Source: GJ-E10 sp035625725
Lineage (GTDB): Bacteria > Pseudomonadota > Gammaproteobacteria > Burkholderiales > Burkholderiaceae_F
Direction of reading: 5' to 3'
DNA: 22,960 bases
NCBI GenBank assembly: GCA_035625725.1
Contig: DASPPB010000038.1
Coordinates: 1 to 22,960 of the forward strand
Of the stretch, positions 1 to 8,148 are shown in pieces (the stretch's first letter is position 1; each line of letters opens with the position of its first letter). A model generated the notes under the pieces. The model made no database searches. It had not been told where the DNA came from and was given only the letters and a program-made list of their open reading frames with translations. The position numbers and the translations under genes were made by a program.

Positions 1-1221
1 CCCCGAGACGGCGGCGTAGACGCCCAGCGCCGTCGTTGCGACGATGACCACCAGTACCAGCGCCGCGTAGCCCCCGCGCAGCCGCTCCTGCGGCGGCAGG
101 CGCCGCGCCAGCAGGTACAAGAAGCCAAGCACGATGGGCAGCAAGAGCGCGTTCATCACCTGTACGCCGACGCTCACCTTTACCAGGTTGATGCCCGAGC
201 CAACGAGCACTGCGCCCAGGCCCAGGCACAGGGTGTAGAGACCATAGAACCACGGCGCCTCGCGCGCCGAGTGCTCCAGAGAGTGGCGCACCCCGAGGAC
301 CTCGGAGAGCGAACGCGCCGCGGTGAGCGTCACCACGATCGTGGCCACGAGCGCCGAGCCGGCCAGTCCCAGCCCGAAGAGCACGGCACCCCACTGGGCG
401 CCCAGCACGCGGGTGAAGGCCTGCGCGATCTGCGCAACGCTCTCGAGCGCCACCCCGTGAGCCCCGGAGCCGCGGCTCGCGGCCGTTGCAACCAGCACGC
501 CGGCCATGACAAGCTGGGTGACAACCGCACCGATCGCCGTGTCCCAACGCGCGGCCGCCAGATCGGGGCGGCTCAGGCGCTTTTCGACGACGGAGGACTG
601 CTGGAAGAAAACCATCCACGGCATGAGCACCGCGCCGATATTGGCCGCAACGAGGTACCGATAGCCGGGCTCGTGCCAGGGCATCTCGAGCGCGCCCGAG
701 AGCAGTGCGCCGGCGTCCGGGCGCGCCAGCCAGGCGACGAGCACGAATACGATCTCCAGGGCCCCGAAAGCCATCGCAATGCGCTCGACCGTCCGATACG
801 AACCGGTGAACGCCATCGCCGTGAGACCAGCAAACACCACGCCCATCGTGAGCTTGACCGGCACGCCAAAGAGTTCCCCGGCCCCGGCCAAGCCGCTCAG
901 TTCACTGAGCAGTGCCCCCAAGCAGGCAAGCACCAAAGTGCCCACCGAGAACCAGGCCCAGGCGGCACCGAAATGCGCCTTGATCAGATGTCCGTGGCCC
1001 CGGCCCGTCGTAATTCCCAGGCGCACCGTGAGTTCCTGGACAACGTAGAGCACCGGAATCAGCACAAACTGCAGCGCGAGCAGCCCGTAGCCCCAAAGCG
1101 CGCCGCTTTGCGCCGCAGTCACGACGCTGCCCGCATCGGTGTCGGCGAGCATCACGACCAGGCCGGGTCCGGCCACGGCCGCAAACCGCCTCCAGCGCAG
1201 CGGGCGCGCCGTCAGCGCCAA
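1..1221 (-). CDS. Nramp-related divalent metal transporter, C-terminus cut by window edge
   Basis: This is a polytopic inner-membrane protein of the SLC11/Nramp family, which imports divalent metals such as Mn2+ or Fe2+ with protons. The frame is open for 407 codons to the left edge, close to the family's usual 400-430 residues, so only a short tail should be missing. TM1 reads GPGLVVMLADTDAGS, where canonical Nramps have DPGN, and TM3 carries QELTVRLGITTGR, a typical Nramp segment. TM6 reads GAVLMPWMVFFQQSS, where canonical Nramps have A-x-x-MPH. The metal-binding Asp, Ala and Met are therefore kept, while Asn is Ser and His is Trp. No ATG precedes the conserved core; the TTG at 1221 (M-A-L-T-A-R-P-L-R-W) is the most plausible start, and an in-frame stop lies at 1297-1299. 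It sits 110 bases downstream of the YceI gene and could be co-transcribed. The family is clear, but the transported metal is not. Confidence 0.82.
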   Translation of the reverse strand, partial: MALTARPLRWRRFAAVAGPGLVVMLADTDAGSVVTAAQSGALWGYGLLALQFVLIPVLYVVQELTVRLGITTGRGHGHLIKAHFGAAWAWFSVGTLVLACLGALLSELSGLAGAGELFGVPVKLTMGVVFAGLTAMAFTGSYRTVERIAMAFGALEIVFVLVAWLARPDAGALLSGALEMPWHEPGYRYLVAANIGAVLMPWMVFFQQSSVVEKRLSRPDLAAARWDTAIGAVVTQLVMAGVLVATAASRGSGAHGVALESVAQIAQAFTRVLGAQWGAVLFGLGLAGSALVATIVVTLTAARSLSEVLGVRHSLEHSAREAPWFYGLYTLCLGLGAVLVGSGINLVKVSVGVQVMNALLLPIVLGFLYLLARRLPPQERLRGGYAALVLVVIVATTALGVYAAVSG

Positions 1222-1331
1222 GCGATGGGCCGCGCACCCACGCCCGGCTTGAGCCCGGGCGCAAGCGGGATCGATGCGGGAGCGCGGCCCCGCCGGTTAG
1301 CCGTCTTCGCCACCGAGACGCGCCGAGCGCG

Positions 1332-1904
1332 CTATTTTTTTATCGCCTCGACTTCGATTGCGATTTTCACATCGTCGCCGACAAACGGCACGTACGCGGT
1401 CATGCCCCAGTCGGAGCGCTTGATCTGGCTCGTGACGATCGCGCCGCACACATACTGTTTGTCCGTGGGACGGCTGCCGCATCGGGTCGGCTGCACCTGC
1501 AAGGTGACCGGCTTGGTTACCCCCAGCATCGTCAGGGCCCCCGAGACGTTCACGGCCTTGTCGGGCTCGAGCTCAAACGCGTCGGAGGCAAAACTCAACG
1601 TCGGATACTTCTCGACGTTAAAGAAATCCTTGCTGCGCAGATGCTCGTCGCGCTTGGCAAAGCCTGTGAAGATCGAAGTCGCGTCGACGGTTGCCTTGAC
1701 GCTGCCCTTGTGCTGCTGCTCGTCGTATACGAGCGAACCCGCGGTCGCGGTGAAAGTGCCGTGCATGACCGAAAAACCCAGGTGGTTGATCTCAAAGCTC
1801 GGATAGGTGTGGGCCGGATCGAGATCGAAGTTCTCCGAAGCAGCCCAAGCCGGCGCCAGGGCGCCCAGCGTCACGGCCGCTGCCGCGCAAAGATTTCGTA
1901 GCAT
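1332..1904 (-). CDS. YceI-family periplasmic lipid-binding-like protein
   Basis: This is a 190-residue secreted protein of the YceI family, whose lipocalin-like barrel binds polyisoprenoid or amphiphilic ligands in the periplasm. The N-terminus (M-L-R-N-L-C, a hydrophobic Ala-rich stretch, then A-W-A-A) is a Sec signal peptide. The mature part begins with the family signature LDPAHTYPSFEINHLGFS and continues with GTF, a KRDEHLRSKDFF segment and YPTLSFAS, all in the expected order. The ATG at 1904 is chosen because AAGGA lies just upstream and the signal peptide starts there; an upstream in-frame extension is low-complexity and lacks a ribosome site. Its promoter should lie in the divergent region shared with the CopD-like gene. 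The exact ligand cannot be read from the sequence. Confidence 0.92.
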   Translation of the reverse strand: MLRNLCAAAAVTLGALAPAWAASENFDLDPAHTYPSFEINHLGFSVMHGTFTATAGSLVYDEQQHKGSVKATVDATSIFTGFAKRDEHLRSKDFFNVEKYPTLSFASDAFELEPDKAVNVSGALTMLGVTKPVTLQVQPTRCGSRPTDKQYVCGAIVTSQIKRSDWGMTAYVPFVGDDVKIAIEVEAIKK

Positions 1905-2033
1905 CTTGTTTTTCCTTAAACGATGGGTCAAATCCGCGCGCGCCGCGCGCGCGAAGCCGCAAGCATAACGCCTCGTCTGCCATGCCCCGTGACATGCGTG
2001 GCGGGCCGGGGCGCAGCAACGCGCAGGGGTGGT

Positions 2034-2062
2034 TTGCGGCACGCGCCCGAACTGGCTACCCT
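2034..2062 (+). promoter_or_regulatory. Candidate sigma-70 promoter of the CopD-like gene
   Basis: TTGCGG at 2034-2039 and TACCCT at 2057-2062 are separated by 17 bases, the optimal spacing. The predicted transcript would start near 2069, leaving a leader of about 28 bases before the ATG at 2097. Each hexamer matches consensus only partly, so this is a visual candidate. Confidence 0.35.
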
Positions 2063-2096
2063 AGCCTCGCGCACGAGCTCGAGTGGGAGGACAGGG

Positions 2097-2558
2097 ATGA
2101 ACTGGTATCCGCTGCTGCTGTTCGCACATGTGGTCGCGGTTGTCGTCTGGGTGGGGGGCATGTTCTTCGCCCACCAGTGTCTGCGCCCGGCCGCGGCGCA
2201 GCTGCTCGAGGCCCCGCAGCGATTGCAGCTCTGGAACGACGTCTTTGCGCGCTTTTTTCTCTGGGTCTGGGCCGCGGTCGTGCTCATACCGGCCAGTGGC
2301 TTGTCGATCATCGCCACGATCGGCTGGAGTGCAGCGCCCCTGCGCTGGCACCTGATGCTCCTCGTTGGGCTCGTGATGATCGCGATCTTCCTGATCGTCT
2401 TTTTTTCCCCCTACCGCAGGCTGCAGCGCAGCGTCCGCGCACAAGACTGGAAGGCGGGCGCCGCCGCTTTGGCCCGTATACGCCACCTGGTGGGTGTGAA
2501 CATCGTTCTGGGTCTGGCCACCATCGCCATCGCAACCGCGGGACGCTTGTTCGCCTGA
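2097..2558 (+). CDS. CopD-like small integral membrane protein
   Basis: This is a 153-residue inner-membrane protein with four predicted transmembrane helices at about residues 3-23, 50-72, 82-103 and 130-150. The opening MNWYPLLLFAHVVAVVVWVGG and the paired His/Trp positions near membrane faces resemble the CopD/DUF2269-like membrane proteins of proteobacteria. Some of that group take part in copper uptake, but most are uncharacterised. The ATG at 2097 is preferred over longer in-frame starts because GGGAGG lies a few bases upstream and the hydrophobic segment begins at once. It is divergent from the YceI gene and convergent with the DUF4397 lipoprotein gene. No copper chaperone (CopC) gene is adjacent, so a copper role is only a family-level possibility. 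Confidence 0.8.
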   Translation: MNWYPLLLFAHVVAVVVWVGGMFFAHQCLRPAAAQLLEAPQRLQLWNDVFARFFLWVWAAVVLIPASGLSIIATIGWSAAPLRWHLMLLVGLVMIAIFLIVFFSPYRRLQRSVRAQDWKAGAAALARIRHLVGVNIVLGLATIAIATAGRLFA

Positions 2559-2573
2559 GCCACGCGCGCTCGT

Positions 2574-2601
2574 GCGGCCGGGGCGACTGGGCGCCGGCCG
2601 C
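2574..2601. terminator. Hairpin between two convergent genes, possible terminator
   Basis: A perfect 8-base inverted repeat (GCGGCCGG, 2574-2581; CCGGCCGC, 2594-2601) with a 12-base loop sits between the convergent CopD-like and DUF4397 genes. On the plus strand a T5 run occurs about 13 bases after the stem, too far for a classical intrinsic terminator. Its position suggests a termination role, but this is weak. Confidence 0.35.
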
Positions 2602-2619
2602 TCGCGCATCCCGCTTTTT

Positions 2620-3906
2620 CTATCGGTCGCGGAACAATTGAACCACCGAACTGTTGCTGTAGACGAAGATCGACCACACCGAGCCCACCGGGGGATCGAA
2701 CGCAGGCTGCGCGCCGGCGTAGGAGTAGCCGCTGCCGTTGGCCGACAAAACAGCGCTGCTTGAGGGCTGCACGCCGTAGTACGCGGAAGCGGCGCCCAGC
2801 TGCACCTGGTTGGCGATGGGCACGCCGCCGTAGTACACCGTTATGCCGTCAGCAGGTGACACGGACCCGTTGATGACGCGCACACTGGCCGAGACCGCAC
2901 GGATCTGATTGTTGTCCGTGAGTATCGTCGCGACATTCGTTCCGCCGCTCGTGTACGCCATCACCGTGTAGTCGTTGCCCGCGACGAAGGTGCCCGCAGG
3001 CGCGGTGATGGCCGCACCTCCGACCGTCATCGTGGCCACCGAGTCGCCACCGCTCACCAGCTTGTAGCCGCTGGAGTTGGGTGCCGCAACGGAGATCGCG
3101 GTGCCCCCCGCCGTCGTCAAGCCCACCGTGGGCGGAGGCGAGGACGTGGTCACGGCCGAGATCAGTCGTACGCGCGCCATCGTGTTCGGATACGGAACCA
3201 CCCCGCCGCCAGCGCCTTGGGTGATCACAAACCCATCGACCAGCGTGCCGCCGGGCGTGTCGGTGAGCGCCAGGTTCGCAACCTGCTGCGACGTGAAGCT
3301 GACCGCCCCCGCACCGTTGGCCCCGATAATGGAAAGACGCACGTCGCCTTGATTGCCCGCACCCGTGACAATGATGTTGTAGCTGCCCGTGGTAAACGTC
3401 GCCGGAGGAGACTGCGTGCCTTGCACGGCCGCAAAGTTGGGCGAATCGCCGGGGGAAAGCGACGTGGTTCCGGGCGGAAGCAGATATACGTCCAGCGCCC
3501 CGGCATCCGGCGAGGCGTTGGCTACGTCAAGCGTCGTATAGCCCACGGCGGGAATCGACAGATCGTCGGTGATCGTCGTGGTGTAGGCGCTGTTGCCGCG
3601 TTGAAACGCAATGGTCGTGTAGTTCTCGGCGGTGCCCAGCGCGACCGTCTGCGAAGACGGATTGAGGCTGCCGTTGACGCTCGAGACGCTGATCGTGTAC
3701 GTGCCCGGCGGGATGGACGCGTAGCCGCTCGCCGTGTCGCTCGCAATGCCCACGAGCGGATAGCCGCCGTTGAGCGTCGTCGTGATCGGCGTGCTCGTCG
3801 TGTTCACCGTGCGCATGTTCGCCGGTGTTGTGTTGTTATTGCTGCTGCCGCAAGCGGTGAGCAGGGATACGACGACGGCGCCTACGGCGCACAGCAAGGT
3901 TCTCAT
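2620..3906 (-). CDS. DUF4397-domain lipoprotein
   Basis: This is a 428-residue predicted lipoprotein. The signal peptide ends in the lipobox L-L-T-A-C, which puts the lipidated Cys at residue 19, followed by an Asn/Ser/Thr-rich linker (GSSNNNTT). The remainder is Gly/Ser/Thr/Val-rich beta structure with DUF4397 hallmarks. One is VANASPDAGALDVYLLPPG at about residues 128-146; a later one is SVRVINGSVSPADGITVYYGG near residue 345. This suggests two or more tandem Ig-like repeats. DUF4397 proteins are surface or periplasmic and have no assigned reaction. The ATG at 3906 has GGAAG upstream at a slightly long spacing, and the start of the signal peptide fits. A short perfect inverted repeat lies 35 bases upstream. 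The domain is confident; the function is unknown. Confidence 0.88.
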   Translation of the reverse strand: MRTLLCAVGAVVVSLLTACGSSNNNTTPANMRTVNTTSTPITTTLNGGYPLVGIASDTASGYASIPPGTYTISVSSVNGSLNPSSQTVALGTAENYTTIAFQRGNSAYTTTITDDLSIPAVGYTTLDVANASPDAGALDVYLLPPGTTSLSPGDSPNFAAVQGTQSPPATFTTGSYNIIVTGAGNQGDVRLSIIGANGAGAVSFTSQQVANLALTDTPGGTLVDGFVITQGAGGGVVPYPNTMARVRLISAVTTSSPPPTVGLTTAGGTAISVAAPNSSGYKLVSGGDSVATMTVGGAAITAPAGTFVAGNDYTVMAYTSGGTNVATILTDNNQIRAVSASVRVINGSVSPADGITVYYGGVPIANQVQLGAASAYYGVQPSSSAVLSANGSGYSYAGAQPAFDPPVGSVWSIFVYSNSSVVQLFRDR

Positions 3907-4482
3907 GACAGAAATTTCTTCCCCGACAGTCTCTAAGTTCGCTTGCCTGGGGCAAGCATGTCGATCGCGCCCCGTGCTGTTGCGCGATCTCTTTTATTTG
4001 CGGTCCGCAATCATACGGAAGTTGTCCACGACAGCGCCGCGTTCGCGGCCGGGACCAGCCGATCCTACGGCAGGCGGCCCGCCATCGCAGCCGTTACGAT
4101 CCGCACCGAAGCGCAGAATCGTAACCACATGCAACGGGCGGGGCGCTACCAAGCCGGTGGCGGCGAGCCTGCGGCCTGGCCCGCGGGCACGATTGCAACG
4201 CCGCGCTTGCTGCGCTTGAACCCTCGGCGAAGGCCGGGCGGCTCTTGCGCAACGGTGGCGCACGTGGCTTTACTTCCGCTAAGAACGCTTGACCCGGACC
4301 GCGGCGCCCGTTGACGCTGCGAACCCGGCCCAAGCCTCTCCCACAAGTCCGCATTGTAACAAGCTCGACACGAAAGCGCGGCCGCCCTCCAGTTTTGCTC
4401 ATGCGCGTCGATATACCGTTGATACGGCGAACTCAATAGCACGAACGCGTGTTTCGCCTCCAATCTCTTCGGTGGGACGGAC
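3907..4482. other. Gene-free stretch between divergent genes
   Basis: This stretch of 576 bases separates the divergent DUF4397 lipoprotein and MHYT-GGDEF-EAL genes. The short open frames on both strands give Arg/Pro/Ala-rich low-complexity translations with no recognisable domain and no ribosome site. Apart from the inverted repeat at 3941-3957, I see no structure I can name. It presumably holds the two promoters and leaders. Confidence 0.5.
3941..3957. repeat. Perfect inverted repeat upstream of the lipoprotein gene
   Basis: GCTTGCC-TGG-GGCAAGC is a perfect 7-base inverted repeat with a 3-base spacer, centred about 43 bases upstream of the lipoprotein ATG. It has no T-tract on either strand, so an operator or a leader hairpin is likelier than a terminator. 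Confidence 0.45.
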
Positions 4483-6639
4483 GTGCCGCTTCTGACACCT
4501 CACTATGAGCCCTGGGTGGTCGCCGCCTCGATCGCGATCGCCATTGTGGCCTCGTACGTCTCGCTGCATCTGGTCGAGCGCGTGCGCGCCGCCGATCGGG
4601 TGTTGACCGACACGTGGGTAATCGGCGGCTCTCTTGGCATGGGCACCGGAATGTGGTCGATGCATTTCGTGGGCATGCAGGCCGCGACTCTTCCCTTCGA
4701 GATCGGTTTCACGACGCTGCCGACCATCGCTTCCTGGGCGAGCGCGGTGGCCCTGTCCGCACTGGCCCTCTGGATGGCGGCAACCGGCGAGCTGCGCGCC
4801 CGGCGCCTGTGGCTTGGCGCTCTGGCAATGGGCCTTGGCATCTGCGCGACGCACTATATCGGTATCGCGGCGCTCTCCGTGCAGCCCCCCGTCGTATGGA
4901 ACCACTGGCTCGTTGCGGGCTCGGTACTGATCGCTGTACTGGGATCGGCCGCCGCGCTGCACCTGTTCCGGTGGCTGCGGCGCGAAACTGGCAGACGGCG
5001 CTTGCAGCGCCACCGGTTCGCTGCAGCGCTGCTCATGGCCCTGGCCATCAGCGGCACGTACTACTGCGCAATGTCGGCCTGCGGCTTTGCGGCGGGTACG
5101 ACTTCCAACGGCGTCGGTGGCCTGCGCGGCGCGGGCCTGGCCACGTTGGTGTCGATGGTTTGCATCACCTTGCTTGCGCTCGCCCTCGGGGCATCGGTCC
5201 TGATCGACCGCATGCAATCGAAATCGGCTGCACTCGTGCGCGCGTTGCGCGACATGAACGCGCAGTTGCGCCGCGCCAATGAGGAACTGCAGCAGCGCGC
5301 GGTGCTCGACGTCTTGACCCATTTACCCAATCGCACGCTCTTCGAGGATCGACTGATGCACGCGGTGCGGCGCAGTCGGCGCGACGAGCAGCGCATCGCC
5401 GCTCACCAGCAAGAAAAGCTCGCAGTGCTGTTCGTCGACCTCGATGGCTTCAAAGCCATCAACGAATCGCTGGGCCACAGCGCCGGCGACGAGATTCTGA
5501 AGGAAGCGGCGCGGCGGTTGCGCCGCACGGCCCGCGACAACGATACGGTGGCGCGCGTGAGCGCCGACGAGTTTCTCGTGCTCATGGAGGACGTGCCGAG
5601 CGTGGCCGTGTGCGCTGCGCTCGCGCAACGGCTCCTGGGCACACTGTCGCAGCCTTTTCCGATCGCCGGGCGCGAGCTGCACATATCGGGCTCCATCGGC
5701 ATTGCCGTGTACCCCGATCACGGGCATCACGAGCGGCTCATCGCCAACGCCGACGCGGCAATGAACGCGGCCAAGCGTGCGGGTGGAAACGGCTACGCAT
5801 TGTTCGAGTCGCACATGAACGCCGGAGCGCTCGAGCAGCTCTCGCTTCAGAGCGACCTGCGCCACGCCCTGGAGCGCGACGAGCTGCAGCTCGTCTACCA
5901 GCCCAAGCTCGACGCACTGGGCGGACAGCTGTGCGGGGCCGAGGCCTTGTTGCGCTGGCGCCATCCCGAGCGCGGCATGGTGAGCCCCTCACTGTTCGTG
6001 CCCGTGGCCGAGCGCTTCGGACTGATCAACGCGCTGGGCGACTGGATCATCGACGAGGCCTGCCGTCAGAGCCGTGCCTGGTCGCAGGCCGGCCTACAGG
6101 TGCGCATCGCCGTGAACCTTTCGGCGCAGCAGCTGCGACTCGGGGATCTGGTCGGACGCGTGCACTCGACGCTGCAGCGCCACCAGGTCGATCCCTCCCA
6201 GCTGCTGTGCGAGATCACCGAATCGGTGGCGATGGAAGACATCCGCGCCACCCAGATCACCCTGGAGAACCTCGAGAAGATCGGCGTGTTTCTCTCGATC
6301 GATGACTTCGGCACCGGCTACTCCAGCCTGAGCTACCTGCGCCAGTTGCCCGTGCGCGAACTGAAAATCGACCGCAGCTTCGTCAATGACCTGGAGTCCA
6401 GTACGGACGCCTGCGCGGTCGTCGACGCGGTCGTGCGCCTGGCCCACGCTCTGGGTCTGCGCGTCGTGGCCGAAGGCGTGGAGACGGCCAAACAGCACAC
6501 CATCCTGCGCCACCTGTCGTGCGACGAGCTGCAGGGCTTCTTGTTCGCCCATCCGATGAACGCCTCGGAGTTTCTCTCCTGGGCTCGAACGCACGACTAT
6601 TCCGTGGCGGGCCCCGCCCCGGCGCCCACTACGCACTGA
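4483..6639 (+). CDS. MHYT-GGDEF-EAL cyclic-di-GMP phosphodiesterase-type protein
   Basis: This is a 718-residue membrane signalling protein. Residues 10-240 form a seven-helix MHYT sensor, a family proposed to sense O2, CO or NO through bound copper. Its three motif copies are MHFVGM (60-65), THYIG (123-127) and TYYCAM (192-197), the last without His. A short coiled linker (about 243-270) leads to a GGDEF domain (about 272-440) whose signature is SADEF (360-364) rather than GGDEF, so cyclase activity is doubtful. The EAL domain (about 455-700) keeps EALLR (487-491), NLSAQQ, CEITES, IDDFGTGYSS (606-615), LKIDRSF, AEGVET and LQGF, the full metal and catalytic set, so c-di-GMP hydrolysis is expected. 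The architecture matches the NbdA/MucR/YkoW type. The start is GTG at 4483 after GGTGGGACGG. It stands alone, and its targets are unknown. Confidence 0.93.
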   Translation: MPLLTPHYEPWVVAASIAIAIVASYVSLHLVERVRAADRVLTDTWVIGGSLGMGTGMWSMHFVGMQAATLPFEIGFTTLPTIASWASAVALSALALWMAATGELRARRLWLGALAMGLGICATHYIGIAALSVQPPVVWNHWLVAGSVLIAVLGSAAALHLFRWLRRETGRRRLQRHRFAAALLMALAISGTYYCAMSACGFAAGTTSNGVGGLRGAGLATLVSMVCITLLALALGASVLIDRMQSKSAALVRALRDMNAQLRRANEELQQRAVLDVLTHLPNRTLFEDRLMHAVRRSRRDEQRIAAHQQEKLAVLFVDLDGFKAINESLGHSAGDEILKEAARRLRRTARDNDTVARVSADEFLVLMEDVPSVAVCAALAQRLLGTLSQPFPIAGRELHISGSIGIAVYPDHGHHERLIANADAAMNAAKRAGGNGYALFESHMNAGALEQLSLQSDLRHALERDELQLVYQPKLDALGGQLCGAEALLRWRHPERGMVSPSLFVPVAERFGLINALGDWIIDEACRQSRAWSQAGLQVRIAVNLSAQQLRLGDLVGRVHSTLQRHQVDPSQLLCEITESVAMEDIRATQITLENLEKIGVFLSIDDFGTGYSSLSYLRQLPVRELKIDRSFVNDLESSTDACAVVDAVVRLAHALGLRVVAEGVETAKQHTILRHLSCDELQGFLFAHPMNASEFLSWARTHDYSVAGPAPAPTTH

Positions 6640-6678
6640 GGCGCCCGCCGCAACCACGGCGACCCCGGGACGCGCCTC

Positions 6679-6708
6679 TTGTCCCGGCCCCGGCTCCTGA
6701 CATAGGAT
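6679..6708 (+). promoter_or_regulatory. Candidate promoter of eutBC
   Basis: TTGTCC (6679-6684) and TAGGAT (6703-6708) are spaced by 18 bases. Each matches the sigma-70 consensus at four of six positions, and they lie about 46 bases upstream of the eutB ATG. I saw no sigma-54 or obvious activator site. This is a visual candidate only. Confidence 0.35.
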
Positions 6709-6753
6709 GCGGCGAGCAGCCGCGTCGCGCGCGCGGTGGCGCGTGCGACCCCC

Positions 6754-8148
6754 ATGGCCTATGCCCACACCGTTGGTCAACAGACCTTTCGTTTTGCCGA
6801 CCTGAAGACCCTGCTCGCAAAGGCGGGAGCGGCGCGCTCGGGCGACGCGCTCGCGGGCCTGTCCGCGTCCTCGGAGCGCGAGCGCATGGCCGCGCGCCTG
6901 GCTCTGTCCGAACTGCCCCTGCAGCGCTTCTTGGAAGAAGCCCTCGTGCCCTACGAGCAAGACGAAGTCACACGCCTCATCATCGATCGGCATGACGCGG
7001 GCGCCTTTGCACCGGTGGCCGCGATGACCGTCGGGCAGCTGCGCGACTGGCTGCTCTCCCCCAGGTGCGATGCGGCCGCGCTCGGGCGCCTGGCAAAGGG
7101 GCTGACCCCCGAGATGGCCTCGGGCGTGAGCAAACTCATGCGCAACCAGGATCTGATCCTGGTCGCCAAAAAATGCCGGGTGATCAGCCGTTTTCGGTGC
7201 ACCATCGGCCTGCCGGGGCGCCTGTCGGTGCGGCTGCAACCCAATCACCCCACGGACGATCCCAAAGGCATTGCCGCGGCCATCGTCGACGGACTGCTCT
7301 ACGGCGCGGGCGACGCGGTCATCGGTATCAACCCCGCGGGCGACGAGCTGCCGACCATCGTGAGTCTGCTGCGCATGATCGATGCGCTGCGCCAGCAGTA
7401 CGACATTCCCACCCAGTCGTGTGTGCTCACGCACGTCACCAACACCATCCGCGCGATCGAGGGCGGTGCACCGGTGGACCTCGTGTTTCAGTCGATCGCG
7501 GGAACGCAGGCCGCCAACGCCGCCTTTGGCATCAGCCTGGCGCTGCTCAAGGAGGCGCACGAGGCCGCGCAAAGCCTGCAGCGCGGCACGGTCGGCAAGA
7601 ACCTGATGTACTTCGAGACGGGCCAGGGAAGCGCGCTCTCGGCCAATGCCCACCAGGGTGTGGATCAGCAGACCTGCGAGGCGCGCGCCTACGCGGTGGC
7701 ACGCGAGTTCTCGCCCCTGCTCACCAACAGCGTCGTGGGCTTCATCGGCCCCGAGTATCTCTTCGACGGCAAACAGATCATTCGCGCGGGCCTCGAAGAC
7801 CATTTCTGCGGCAAACTGCTCGGGCTGCCCATGGGAGTGGACATCTGCTACACGAATCACGCCCAGGCCGATCAGGACGACATGGATACTCTGCTCACGC
7901 TGCTGGGCGTGGCCGGCGTGAACTTCATCATGGGAGTCCCCGGAGCCGACGACATCATGCTGCAGTACCAAAGCACGTCCTTTCACGATGCGCTGTACCT
8001 GCGCACGGCATTGCGGTTGCGGCGCGCCCCCGAGTTCGAAGAATGGCTTGTGCGCATGCGCATCATGGGCGCCGGTGGAGGGTTGCGGCGCCTCGCCGGA
8101 TCGCAGCCGCTGCTCACCCACGCACGCGCGCTCATCGCCAGGCCGTGA
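6754..8148 (+). CDS. eutB: Ethanolamine ammonia-lyase large subunit EutB
   Basis: This is the catalytic subunit of adenosylcobalamin-dependent ethanolamine ammonia-lyase, which converts ethanolamine to acetaldehyde and ammonia. At 464 residues it is slightly longer than E. coli EutB and collinear with it as I recall that sequence. Active-site equivalents are present: R160 and Q162 in VRLQPN, N193 in GINPAGDE, E288 in YFETGQGSALSA, and an Asp at about 363 in MGVDICYTNH. The segment VVGFIGPEYLFDGKQIIRA is also highly typical. The ATG at 6754 is chosen because MAYAHTVGQQTFRF aligns with the family N-terminus; an in-frame GTG 18 bases upstream is possible. No strong ribosome site is visible. It overlaps eutC by GTGA and so is translationally coupled. 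No microcompartment, reactivase (EutA) or permease gene is in the window. Confidence 0.97.
   Translation: MAYAHTVGQQTFRFADLKTLLAKAGAARSGDALAGLSASSERERMAARLALSELPLQRFLEEALVPYEQDEVTRLIIDRHDAGAFAPVAAMTVGQLRDWLLSPRCDAAALGRLAKGLTPEMASGVSKLMRNQDLILVAKKCRVISRFRCTIGLPGRLSVRLQPNHPTDDPKGIAAAIVDGLLYGAGDAVIGINPAGDELPTIVSLLRMIDALRQQYDIPTQSCVLTHVTNTIRAIEGGAPVDLVFQSIAGTQAANAAFGISLALLKEAHEAAQSLQRGTVGKNLMYFETGQGSALSANAHQGVDQQTCEARAYAVAREFSPLLTNSVVGFIGPEYLFDGKQIIRAGLEDHFCGKLLGLPMGVDICYTNHAQADQDDMDTLLTLLGVAGVNFIMGVPGADDIMLQYQSTSFHDALYLRTALRLRRAPEFEEWLVRMRIMGAGGGLRRLAGSQPLLTHARALIARP

Noticed and set aside
271..1806. A 511-codon open frame on the plus strand
   Set aside because: It lies antisense to the Nramp-like and YceI genes. 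Its translation is Arg/His/Gly-rich without a domain, as expected for the opposite strand of G+C-rich genes.
1937..1953. GC-repeat tract between the YceI and CopD-like genes
   Set aside because: It is short and expected by composition in this G+C-rich genome; no regulatory motif is recognised.
6094..8121. A 675-codon open frame on the minus strand
   Set aside because: It is antisense to the end of the EAL-domain gene and to eutB. It has no recognisable domain, and eutB is unambiguous.
7065..8144. An upstream extension of the eutC frame through eutB
   Set aside because: The translation is Arg/Gly/His-rich shadow sequence; family similarity starts only at the GTG at 8145.
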